Source: Spirochaetaceae bacterium | GTDB lineage: Bacteria > Spirochaetota > Spirochaetia > DSM-27196 > PWMO01 | Length of the DNA: 9,408 nucleotides | NCBI GenBank assembly: GCA_003558175.1 | Contig: PWMO01000547.1 | Location: forward strand, 1 to 9,408 | Reading direction: 5' to 3' | Shown here: piece by piece, positions 1-7,793 of the stretch | How positions within the stretch are numbered: the stretch's first letter is position 1 | How the letters are laid out: the number at the start of each line of letters is the position of its first letter | The notes under the pieces: model-generated | What the model was told of the DNA's origin: nothing | The model's database searches: none | What the model saw: the letters and a program-made list of their open reading frames with translations, nothing else | Position numbers and translations under genes: made by a program

Positions 1-17
1 ATCAGGATTCCGAGTTC

Positions 18-46
18 TTGTGAACAATCATACATTATTGTAGTAT
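18..46 (+). promoter_or_regulatory. Candidate sigma70-type promoter of the NifA-like regulator gene
   Basis: A -35-like TTGTGA (18-23) and a -10-like TAGTAT (41-46) are separated by exactly 17 bases. Each matches 4 of 6 consensus positions. A start site near 53 would leave a leader of about 20 bases carrying the AGGAGG ribosome binding site (59-64). A short dyad, TTGT-GA-ACAA (18-27), overlaps the -35 and could be an operator. No sigma54 -24/-12 element is visible here, so the regulator is probably not made from the same promoter type it activates. The boxes are only moderate matches, so confidence is low. Confidence 0.35.
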
Positions 47-73
47 TGCAGCTGACGCAGGAGGCAACCCGTA

Positions 74-1636
<1,563 letters not shown>

Positions 1637-1714
1637 CACCGTTAGAAGGGCTCTGCAGCGGCTCCAGAACGGTTCTATTCCACCTCCCGCAAAGCCCCCA
1701 TAACGGCACCTCCC

Positions 1715-1734
1715 CGGGCGCCGGCACGCGCCCG
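1715..1734 (+). terminator. GC-rich hairpin, possible terminator after the activator gene
   Basis: CGGGCGC (1715-1721) pairs perfectly with GCGCCCG (1728-1734) around a 6-base loop, 79 bases after the stop codon at 1634-1636. No T-run follows, so it is not a classical intrinsic terminator. It may be a weak or factor-assisted one, or only a chance palindrome in GC-rich DNA. Confidence 0.25.
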
Positions 1735-1785
1735 ACGGCGGCCACAGCCTATCCTCGTATCCCTACATTCTTGTTGCTTATGCGT

Positions 1786-1811
1786 TACTGTACTACGTTT
1801 TTGTACTAGTA
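1786..1811. promoter_or_regulatory. Interrupted dyad / direct repeat, candidate upstream activator site
   Basis: TACTGTAC (1786-1793) and GTACTAGTA (1803-1811) form an inverted repeat with one extra base in the right arm and a 9-base spacer. The same stretch contains the direct repeat TGTACTA at 1789-1795 and 1802-1808, a 13-base period. It lies about 145-170 bases before the start predicted from the sigma54 promoter, where enhancer-binding proteins usually bind. It does not match the classical NifA motif TGT-N10-ACA. TTTTCTTT follows at 1812-1819, so a weak terminator is an alternative reading. Confidence 0.3.
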
Positions 1812-1869
1812 TTTTCTTTCCAACACGTCTTTGTAATGTATAACTAGCTGCGCCTACGCTTTCGTGCGA

Positions 1870-1886
1870 CCTGTATGTCTATTGCA
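1870..1886 (+). promoter_or_regulatory. Degenerate upstream copy of the sigma54 promoter element
   Basis: CCTGTATGTCTATTGCA aligns without gaps to the proximal sigma54 promoter 57 bases downstream. From 1873 to 1887, 14 of 15 bases are identical, including the whole TCTATTGCAC block. The -12 half (TTGCA) is perfect, but the near-invariant GG of the -24 half is TG here. It could be a weak second promoter, a sigma54 docking site, or the remnant of a duplicated promoter. Confidence 0.35.
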
Positions 1887-1926
1887 CGTATATGTTTGTA
1901 AAATGCGCTCTGCTGAGCAGCGCCGG

Positions 1927-1943
1927 TTGGTACGTCTATTGCA
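1927..1943 (+). promoter_or_regulatory. Sigma54 (-24/-12) promoter of amtB-glnK
   Basis: TTGGTACGTCTATTGCA matches the sigma54 consensus TTGGCACG-N4-TTGCW at every defined position except one (T for C after GG). The diagnostic GG (1929-1930) and GC (1941-1942) are separated by exactly 10 bases. Transcription should start near 1954, leaving a leader of about 35 bases that contains the GGAGG ribosome binding site (1975-1979). A sigma54 promoter needs an AAA+ activator, and one is encoded by the gene just upstream. Confidence 0.8.
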
Positions 1944-1988
1944 CAAGCAGATGCCAGAGATACCCAATTTTCGTGGAGGACATCGAAG

Positions 1989-3332
1989 ATGAACAAACGG
2001 ACCCTTCTCCTGTGCCTGACGACAGTGATGCTATTTGCCGGTCAGACTGCCTACGCACAGGACGCAACAACGGCGCAACTCCTCGAGCTGTTCCAGGAGT
2101 CGTTCGATATGCTCTGGCTGGTGCTGGCCGCGGCGCTGGTCTTCTTCATGCAGGCGGGATTTGCCATGGTCGAGACCGGTCTGACACGGGCCAAGAACGC
2201 GGGCAACATCATCATGAAAAACCTGATGGATTTTTCCGTTGGCGCAATGGCCTACTGGGCGGTTGGCTGGGGGCTGATGTACGGTGCGTCGATCGGTGGC
2301 TTTATCGGCGGAGACGAGTTTCTGCTGGCCGGCGCCGATTACGTGATTTACCGTGACTGGATGTTTCAGGTAGTCTTCGCCGCCACCGCCGCTACGATCG
2401 TTTCCGGAGCAATGGCGGAACGAACAAAGTTTACCGGCTACCTGGTTTACAGTCTTATCATAACCGCGGTGGTCTACCCAATCTCGGGACACTGGATATG
2501 GTCGGATGACGGCTGGTTGGGCGCGATGGGCTTCCACGACTTTGCCGGTAGCACCGTGGTCCACTCCGTCGGTGCCTGGGCTGCAATGGTGGGGGCGATC
2601 TTCCTTGGAGCCCGGCGCGGCAAGTACGTGAAGGTCGACGGCAAGACCGTACCCAAGGCGCTGCCGGGACACAACATGCCGCTGGCTGCGTTGGGCGTGT
2701 TCATACTCTGGTTTGGCTGGTACGGCTTCAACGGCGGCAGCACGCTCTCCGGGACCGACCTTGATATCGCCCATGTCTTTGTTACCACCACGCTGGGAGC
2801 GTCGGCCGGTGCCGTTGGGGCCATGATCACGTCGTGGCTGGCGTTCGGCAAGCCCGATCCCAGCTTCTCGCTGAACGGTGCGCTGGCAGGCCTGGTAGGG
2901 ATAACGGCGGGAACCTGGGTGATCAGCCCGTTTGGCGCAGTGGTTATCGGTGCGCTGGCCGGCGTGCTGGTAATCGGCTCGGTTGAGCTCTTCGACAAGG
3001 TGCTGCACATCGACGATCCGGTTGGCGCGGTCTCGGTGCACGGCGTCTGCGGAGTGTGGGGAACGCTGGCGGTTGGCCTGTTCGCCACGGGCGTGAACGA
3101 TCCCGACGTCGTAGGACTGTTCTACGGTGGTGGGCTGGGCCAGTTTGGCGTTCAGCTGCTGGGAGTTGTGGCGGTATTCGCGTGGGTGGTCGTTACTTCG
3201 GCGGTTCTGTTCGGCATCCTCAAGGCAACCAACAATCTCCGTGTCAGCGATACAGAAGAGCTGATCGGTCTGGACATTGGTGAGCACGGGATGGAGTCCT
3301 ACAGTGGATTCCAGATTTTCAACAACATGTAA
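1989..3332 (+). CDS. amtB: Ammonium transporter AmtB
   Basis: This is an inner-membrane Amt/MEP/Rh channel that brings ammonium into the cell under nitrogen limitation. At 447 residues it is close to the usual family length. A cleavable signal peptide is visible at residues 1-23 (MNKRT, a hydrophobic core, then AYA before Gln24), as in Gram-negative AmtB precursors. The twin pore histidines are His192 (in STVVHS) and His351 (in VSVHGV). Asp184 sits 8 residues before the first His, as in E. coli. The stacked Phe gate corresponds to Phe130 and Phe247 (in GWYGFNGG). A cytoplasmic C-terminal tail (about 411-447), containing RVS, EELIGLD and EHGMESY, is the segment that contacts GlnK in homologues. 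GGAGG at 1975-1979 with a 9-base spacer supports the ATG start. It is preceded by a sigma54 promoter and followed 33 bases later by the PII gene, the standard amtB-glnK arrangement, so PII gating of the channel is expected. Confidence 0.97.
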   Translation: MNKRTLLLCLTTVMLFAGQTAYAQDATTAQLLELFQESFDMLWLVLAAALVFFMQAGFAMVETGLTRAKNAGNIIMKNLMDFSVGAMAYWAVGWGLMYGASIGGFIGGDEFLLAGADYVIYRDWMFQVVFAATAATIVSGAMAERTKFTGYLVYSLIITAVVYPISGHWIWSDDGWLGAMGFHDFAGSTVVHSVGAWAAMVGAIFLGARRGKYVKVDGKTVPKALPGHNMPLAALGVFILWFGWYGFNGGSTLSGTDLDIAHVFVTTTLGASAGAVGAMITSWLAFGKPDPSFSLNGALAGLVGITAGTWVISPFGAVVIGALAGVLVIGSVELFDKVLHIDDPVGAVSVHGVCGVWGTLAVGLFATGVNDPDVVGLFYGGGLGQFGVQLLGVVAVFAWVVVTSAVLFGILKATNNLRVSDTEELIGLDIGEHGMESYSGFQIFNNM

Positions 3333-3350
3333 CGGAACAACGTGTAACAG
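3321..3350 (+). repeat. 15-base tandem duplication across the amtB stop codon
   Basis: AACAACATGTAACGG (3321-3335) is followed immediately by AACAACGTGTAACAG (3336-3350), with 13 of 15 bases identical. Because the unit is 5 codons long, the second copy repeats Asn-Asn-Met/Val-stop in the amtB frame, giving a back-up TAA 15 bases downstream. The second copy runs into the glnK ribosome binding site (AGGAGG, 3349-3354). Confidence 0.6.
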
Positions 3351-3365
3351 GAGGATGAAAGCAAC

Positions 3366-3707
3366 ATGAAACTGATAGTCGCGTATATTCAGCCGCACAA
3401 GCTCAACGATGTCAAAGAGCAGCTTTACAAGGCCGAAGTCTTCAAGATGTCGGTAACCAATTCGCTCGGCTGCGGACAGCAGAAGGGGTATACCGAGTCG
3501 TACCGCGGCGTTGACATCGAAGTCAACCTGCTGAAGAAAACCAGGATCGAGATCGCGGTGAACGACGACTTCGTCCAGGTGACGATTGACGCCCTGGTTC
3601 GAGGCGCCCGCAGCGGCGAGATCGGCGACGGCAAGATCTTTGTTCTGCCGCTGGAGAACTGCATCAGGATTCGCAGCGGAGAAGCTGGGCCTGAAGCGAT
3701 CGGCTGA
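3366..3707 (+). CDS. glnK: PII nitrogen regulatory protein, GlnK type, without the Tyr51 uridylylation site
   Basis: This is a small trimeric signalling protein that reads ATP/ADP and 2-oxoglutarate and binds targets such as AmtB. Its 113 residues are the normal PII length. Ligand-site residues match E. coli GlnB/GlnK: Gln39-Lys40, Lys58, the GDGK motif at 87-90, and Arg101 and Arg103. The T-loop reads [13 protein letters not shown]. Tyr46 is present but position 51, the residue GlnD uridylylates in proteobacteria, is Ile. Several non-proteobacterial PII proteins also lack Tyr51, so this is a class feature rather than damage. AGGAGG (3349-3354) with an 11-base spacer sets the ATG at 3366; the nearer ATG at 3355 meets a stop after four codons. 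Coupling to amtB and the shared sigma54 promoter favour the name glnK over glnB. Confidence 0.95.
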   Translation: MKLIVAYIQPHKLNDVKEQLYKAEVFKMSVTNSLGCGQQKGYTESYRGVDIEVNLLKKTRIEIAVNDDFVQVTIDALVRGARSGEIGDGKIFVLPLENCIRIRSGEAGPEAIG

Positions 3708-3761
3708 CCATCGACACCTGCCGTTCGACGCGCGCGGACGGCGGGAACCAGACCATCAACC

Positions 3762-3791
3762 ACAACGCGGAAGAAGACTCTTCCGCGTTGT
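3762..3791 (+). terminator. Intrinsic terminator of the amtB-glnK operon
   Basis: A perfect 13-base-pair stem (3762-3774 with 3779-3791) closes a 4-base AGAC loop, 54 bases after the glnK stop. It is followed by a modest T-rich stretch (TCTCGTTGTG, 3791-3800), not a strong T-run. The stem has a GC-rich core (CGCGG/CCGCG). Stem length and position make a terminator likely, perhaps with some readthrough into glnE. Confidence 0.72.
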
Positions 3792-3818
3792 CTCGTTGTG
3801 CGCTACAGTAGAGTCAAT

Positions 3819-6800
3819 ATGGAACAGTGGCTCGAACGGATGCCCCAGCGCTATTTTGAGGAGTGTTCGACGCAGCAGATAGAGCTGCACCATCACATGC
3901 AACAGCGCCTCAACGATCAGAACCCTTTCGAAATCCATATCGACTGCGATACGGACCAGGATGACCGCAACGCGCTGCCCGACCCGCTTCGCTCACCGGA
4001 TCCACTCGCTACCGGCGTTCAAGCAAGCGTGACGCCCCAGGGTTCTCTGGGTTCCCCAGGTAGACATGACGCAGCGCGGCGGCCGGCAACGGTCACTGTT
4101 GTCGCCTACGACTACCCCGCCGAGTTCTCGCTTCTCACCGGTGTACTGGGGGCAACCGGGTTTCACATCCTCTCCGGGGAAATCTACACTTCGCGTGGAG
4201 CCGTTGCCGAACAGGAGATCGATCAGCGGGAGCTGCGGCGCGCCTTTCCCAATCAGGAGTCACGCGCACGTTACCTGCAACGGCACCGACGCGCAATGGC
4301 GGCACAGATCGCACAGGAAGGTCGACGCGTGATTGTGGACACCTTTGGTGGGACGATCAGCACGCCGCCGCAGGAGTGGGAGCAGCTGTTCCGTGGGCAT
4401 CTCGAGCGTATCATACCGCTGCTGCACGCCAACACCGTGGAGAGCCTTGACGAGGCCAAGAAGAGCGTTACGGAGCTGGTGGTTCGGGCACTGGCAGAGA
4501 ACGAACTGCTTACCGAACGCATTTTGTACCCGGTGGACGTCAGCTTTGACACCAGCCTGCCGGAGGTCACCAGAATGCAGATCCTGTCCGAAGACACGCC
4601 GTTCTTTCTGTACGCCCTCAGTACGGCGCTCGCGCTGCACGGAATTTCCATTGAGCACGTGGAGATTCGAACGGTCGGTCGGCGCGTCCAGGACCAATTT
4701 GATTTTGTGGACGCTTCGGGCAGACCGATCACGGATGAGGCCTCCCTTAACCAGCTCCGCCTCTCGGTCGCCTTTACCAAACAGTTCACCTATTTTTTGC
4801 ACAGCTCGCCCGATCCGCACCGGGCGCTGCAGCGCTTCGAAACACTGATTCAGGATTTCATTGACCTCTCGCGCCATGGCCGCCTGGGGGCAATGCTCTC
4901 CAGTCCCAAGGTGCTGCAGGATCTGGCCCGCCTGCTCGGAGCGAGCGACTATCTCTGGGAAGATTTTCTGCGGCAGCAGCACGAAAGCGTCCTGCCGATG
5001 CTCGGAACCGGCAGCGAGTCAGAACTGCTGAGCCTGGAACCGGAACAGATGGCCGGTGCATTGCGACGAACGCTTGCAGCTGCCACCAGTCGCGATCAGA
5101 AGCGCACCGCGCTGAACGATTTCAAGGACAACCAGAACTACCTCATCGACCTGGATCACATCCGCAATCCGGAGCTGGAGTTTTTCTTCCTCAGCTCGCG
5201 ACTGACCGCTCTCGCTGAAGCGATTGTAAATGCGTCGGTGGAGATTGCGCTTGAATCGGCCGCGGCGCGTTACGGCACCCCGCGGACCGCCGCCGGATTG
5301 CCGGCTACGTACAGCATCATGGGCCTCGGTAAGCTGGGAGGTGAAGCGCTGGGTTACGCGTCGGACATCGAGCTGATGTTTCTCTACTCGGATGACGGTG
5401 AGACCGACGGTGCCGAACGGGTAGCTAACCGTGAGTTCTTCGATCGGCTGTTCCAGGACGCGGTGTCGCTGATAGAAGCGAAGCGCGAAGGGGTCTTTCA
5501 CATCGATCTGCGCCTGCGGCCTCACGGCAGCGCGGGTCCGATCGCGGTCAGTCTTGCCTCGTTCACCAAGTACTACCGGCGTGAAGCGGCGGCGCTCGAG
5601 CAGCTGGCACTGGTGCGCATGCGACGAATCGGCGGAGATCCCGAGCTGGGGCGTCACGTTGAGAGCATTCGCAACCAGCTGGTCTATACCGGGCGCACCA
5701 TTGACCTGGAGGAGCTCAAACGCCTGCGTGCGCTGCAGCTGCAGGAGAAGAGCGAGCCCAACCGGCTCAACGCCAAGTTCAGCCCGGGCGGACTGGTTGA
5801 CCTTGAGTACGCGGTGCAGGTCCTGCAAGTGCTTCACGGACGAACCAACCGCAGGATGCGCACACCACGCATCCACCTCGCGTTGCAGGCTCTGGTGGAA
5901 GCCGGCAAGATGCACCAGGAGTACGCTGAACGGCTGATCGCCGCCTATCGCTTCTTCCGCACGCTGATCAACGGGTTGCGCATGCTTCGCGGCAACGCGC
6001 AGGACCTCTTCCTGCCGCAGCTCGACTCACCCGAGTACCTGCACCTGGCGCGCCGCATGGGGTACCGCACCCGCGGTTCGCTTCCGCCGGCGGAACAACT
6101 GCATATGGAGTTCGAGGCCCGCTCCGCCGAGATCCGCGCCTTCGTCGAACGGGAGCTGGGTCGCGATGCAATGCCCAACGACGTAACCGGCAACATCGCC
6201 GACCTGATCCTCAGCGAGGACCTGGATGACGAACGCAAGCGAGACATCCTGCTGCGCGGCGGTTTCCAGAACGTCGAACGCAGTTACGCTGCGTGGCGTC
6301 GCATGGCGGGGACGGGCGAACGGCAGTTTCTCTTCGCCGAGCTGGCAATTCTCGCACGCAACGTGGTGCGCTCCTGCCCGGACCCCGATATGGCGCTGAA
6401 CAACTGGGACCGGTTCATCACGGCAATCGATAATCCGGTCGATCACATCCGGCGGCTGCAGCTGCAGCCTCAGCGACTGCGAATTCTCATCGCGATCTTC
6501 GCCGGCAGCCAGTTTCTCTCCGACACCCTGATCCGCAACCCCGACTTTCTAGACTGGGTTACCGAGTACGAAGTGGTCCGCAAACAGCGCACGCGCGAAG
6601 AGATCCACGCCGATCTGCTGCAGTTCACCGGACAGGCATACAACCATCAACTGGACGAACGGTCCTGGCTCAACGCACTGCGGCGCTTTCGCCGACGCGA
6701 GATCCTGCGCATCGGTACACGCGATATCTGTCTGCACGTACCGCTGGTGGAGGTAACCGAGGAGCTGTCCAACCTTGCGTCCGTTCTTACCCAGGCGGTG

Positions 6801-7712
6801 CTTGAAGACATCTGGCGCCGCAGCGACGACCCCGCAGCCACCGAACGCGCCGCCGATCGCTATTGCATCCTGGCGTTCGGCAAGCTGGGCGGCAACGAGT
6901 TGAATTACAGCTCCGACATTGATCTCCTCGCCCTGTTCGAGCCGGACCAAACCCGCAGCCGCGAGGAGAACCAGCGGCTCTTTGACCGAGTGACGGTGCA
7001 GTTGCGTTCCGCGCTCTCGAGCCACACCGAAGAGGGCTATCTCTACCGGGTCGACCTGCGCCTGCGCCCGTTCGGCAGTGCCGGCACACTGGCTCAGCCG
7101 GACAGCGCACTGGAGCGGTACTACCGGCAGCACGCGTCCCTCTGGGAGCACCAGGCGCTGCTGAAACTGCGCCCCATCGCCGGCAATCTGACCGTTGGGC
7201 AGCGGTTTCTCGATCGTGTGCGACCGCTTCTGAACGAGAAGTCCGAGCGTGACCGGGTCGCACGCTCAATTGCCGAACTGCGCAACACCGCAGTCCGACG
7301 CTCGGACCCGGACTCGGACATCAAGAACGGTGTGGGCGGCATCCGCGATATCGAGTTCCTGGTGCAGGGGCTGCAGCTGACGCACTGTGATACGCACCCG
7401 GCAATACTGAACGCCAATACGCTGCACGGTCTGGAATCACTGGTGGAACACGGTCTGCTGCCGAAGGAGGTCGGCGTGCTGCTGCACGACGCCTACATCT
7501 TTTTGCGCCGCATCGAGCACTTCCTGCAGATCCTCGAGGACCGACAGGTACACCGCATCCCTGAGAACACCGAACTGCGCACGGCACTCGCCAGACGCAT
7601 GCAGCTGGCAACCGGCGGGGATGACGACGTCTTTCAGCGCCTTGAATCGGTCCAGCGAGAGGTTCGCGCGGCGTATCAGCGCTACCTGATAGGCGCCTCG
7701 CTTGAGGCGTGA
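3819..7712 (+). CDS. glnE: Glutamine synthetase adenylyltransferase/adenylyl-removing enzyme with N-terminal ACT domains
   Basis: GlnE adds AMP to, and removes it from, a tyrosine of glutamine synthetase, setting the rate of ammonium assimilation in the cytoplasm. Two catalytic modules are visible. The first nucleotidyltransferase has GLGKLGG (502-508), Asp516/Glu518 in SDIEL, a third acid Asp563 in HIDLRLRP, and a helical partner with SPGGLVDLEY (from about 655). The second has FGKLGGNELN, Asp1033/Asp1035 in SDIDL, Asp1079 in YRVDLRLRP, and GVGGIRDIEF (from about 1171). By family order the first is adenylyl-removing and the second adenylylating. Residues from about 343 on match the whole 946-residue E. 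coli enzyme. The extra N-terminal 340 residues hold a YF-containing start, a disordered Asp/Pro-rich stretch (about 43-90) and two ACT-like domains (about 91-182 with an insert, and about 250-328). The second has the GlnD-like pattern of VEIRTVGRRVQDQFDFVD then GRPITD. The ATG at 3819 was preferred over GTG 3798, which directly abuts the terminator; neither has a strong ribosome binding site. No frameshift is seen. Confidence 0.93.
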   Translation: MEQWLERMPQRYFEECSTQQIELHHHMQQRLNDQNPFEIHIDCDTDQDDRNALPDPLRSPDPLATGVQASVTPQGSLGSPGRHDAARRPATVTVVAYDYPAEFSLLTGVLGATGFHILSGEIYTSRGAVAEQEIDQRELRRAFPNQESRARYLQRHRRAMAAQIAQEGRRVIVDTFGGTISTPPQEWEQLFRGHLERIIPLLHANTVESLDEAKKSVTELVVRALAENELLTERILYPVDVSFDTSLPEVTRMQILSEDTPFFLYALSTALALHGISIEHVEIRTVGRRVQDQFDFVDASGRPITDEASLNQLRLSVAFTKQFTYFLHSSPDPHRALQRFETLIQDFIDLSRHGRLGAMLSSPKVLQDLARLLGASDYLWEDFLRQQHESVLPMLGTGSESELLSLEPEQMAGALRRTLAAATSRDQKRTALNDFKDNQNYLIDLDHIRNPELEFFFLSSRLTALAEAIVNASVEIALESAAARYGTPRTAAGLPATYSIMGLGKLGGEALGYASDIELMFLYSDDGETDGAERVANREFFDRLFQDAVSLIEAKREGVFHIDLRLRPHGSAGPIAVSLASFTKYYRREAAALEQLALVRMRRIGGDPELGRHVESIRNQLVYTGRTIDLEELKRLRALQLQEKSEPNRLNAKFSPGGLVDLEYAVQVLQVLHGRTNRRMRTPRIHLALQALVEAGKMHQEYAERLIAAYRFFRTLINGLRMLRGNAQDLFLPQLDSPEYLHLARRMGYRTRGSLPPAEQLHMEFEARSAEIRAFVERELGRDAMPNDVTGNIADLILSEDLDDERKRDILLRGGFQNVERSYAAWRRMAGTGERQFLFAELAILARNVVRSCPDPDMALNNWDRFITAIDNPVDHIRRLQLQPQRLRILIAIFAGSQFLSDTLIRNPDFLDWVTEYEVVRKQRTREEIHADLLQFTGQAYNHQLDERSWLNALRRFRRREILRIGTRDICLHVPLVEVTEELSNLASVLTQAVLEDIWRRSDDPAATERAADRYCILAFGKLGGNELNYSSDIDLLALFEPDQTRSREENQRLFDRVTVQLRSALSSHTEEGYLYRVDLRLRPFGSAGTLAQPDSALERYYRQHASLWEHQALLKLRPIAGNLTVGQRFLDRVRPLLNEKSERDRVARSIAELRNTAVRRSDPDSDIKNGVGGIRDIEFLVQGLQLTHCDTHPAILNANTLHGLESLVEHGLLPKEVGVLLHDAYIFLRRIEHFLQILEDRQVHRIPENTELRTALARRMQLATGGDDDVFQRLESVQREVRAAYQRYLIGASLEA

Positions 7713-7740
7713 CCTGCGCCGGCAGAGCGTGCCGTGGCGC
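7694..7740. terminator. Hairpins at the glnE end, possible bidirectional termination zone
   Basis: CGCCTC (7694-7699) pairs with GAGGCG (7704-7709) around a GCTT loop, directly abutting the glnE stop. A second stem, GCGCCGGCA (7716-7724) with TGCC-GT-GGCGC (7730-7740), has a 2-base bulge and a GAGCG loop. Both lie between convergent genes, where terminators are expected. Neither is followed by a T-run on either strand, so function is uncertain. Confidence 0.3.
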
Positions 7741-7793
7741 AAGCTCAACGCCCCCGCTACAGCGCGTGCCGGACCGCCGGCTCAACGCCCCCG
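7720..7793. repeat. Degenerate 37-base tandem duplication between convergent genes
   Basis: Units 7720-7756 and 7757-7793 align without gaps with 29 of 37 bases identical. The last 14 bases, GCTCAACGCCCCCG, are identical (7743-7756 and 7780-7793). The second unit overlaps the final codons and the stop of the minus-strand small gene. It looks like an old local duplication of that gene's end. Confidence 0.55.

Larger units (their letters stand above)
1637..1988. other. Regulatory intergenic region between the activator gene and amtB
   Basis: This 352-base gap holds no credible gene. Its first third is GC-rich and contains a hairpin. The middle (1771-1860) drops to about 38% GC by hand count, well below the flanking genes. 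It contains an interrupted dyad, two copies of a sigma54-like element, and the amtB ribosome binding site near its end. I searched by eye for the canonical NifA site TGT-N10-ACA and for NtrC-type sites and found neither. An open frame starting at 1892 overlaps amtB out of frame and is not a gene. Confidence 0.7.

Noticed and set aside
19..34. A GlnR/TnrA-like site (TGTNAN7TNACA) upstream of the activator gene.
   Set aside because: TGTGA begins correctly, but the right half reads TACA where TNACA is needed, so the spacing is off by one. GlnR/TnrA is also a Gram-positive system not expected here.
1741..1950. Canonical NifA upstream activating sites, TGT-N10-ACA.
   Set aside because: Every TGT and ACA in this stretch was checked by position and none has a partner at the required spacing.
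1892..2356. A 154-codon plus-strand frame starting before amtB.
   Set aside because: It overlaps amtB in another frame, has no ribosome binding site and its translation is Arg-rich without any domain. The amtB start is well supported by its signal peptide and ribosome binding site.
3354..3369. ATG at 3355 as a start for the PII gene or a leader peptide.
   Set aside because: It reads ATG AAA GCA ACA TGA, only four codons, and begins directly at the end of the ribosome binding site, too close for initiation.
2031..3398. A 455-codon open frame on the minus strand opposite amtB, and similar long antisense frames opposite the activator gene and glnE.
   Set aside because: Their translations are low-complexity, rich in His, Arg and Gln, with no recognisable domain. 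They exactly shadow strongly conserved plus-strand genes, as expected from GC-rich codon use.
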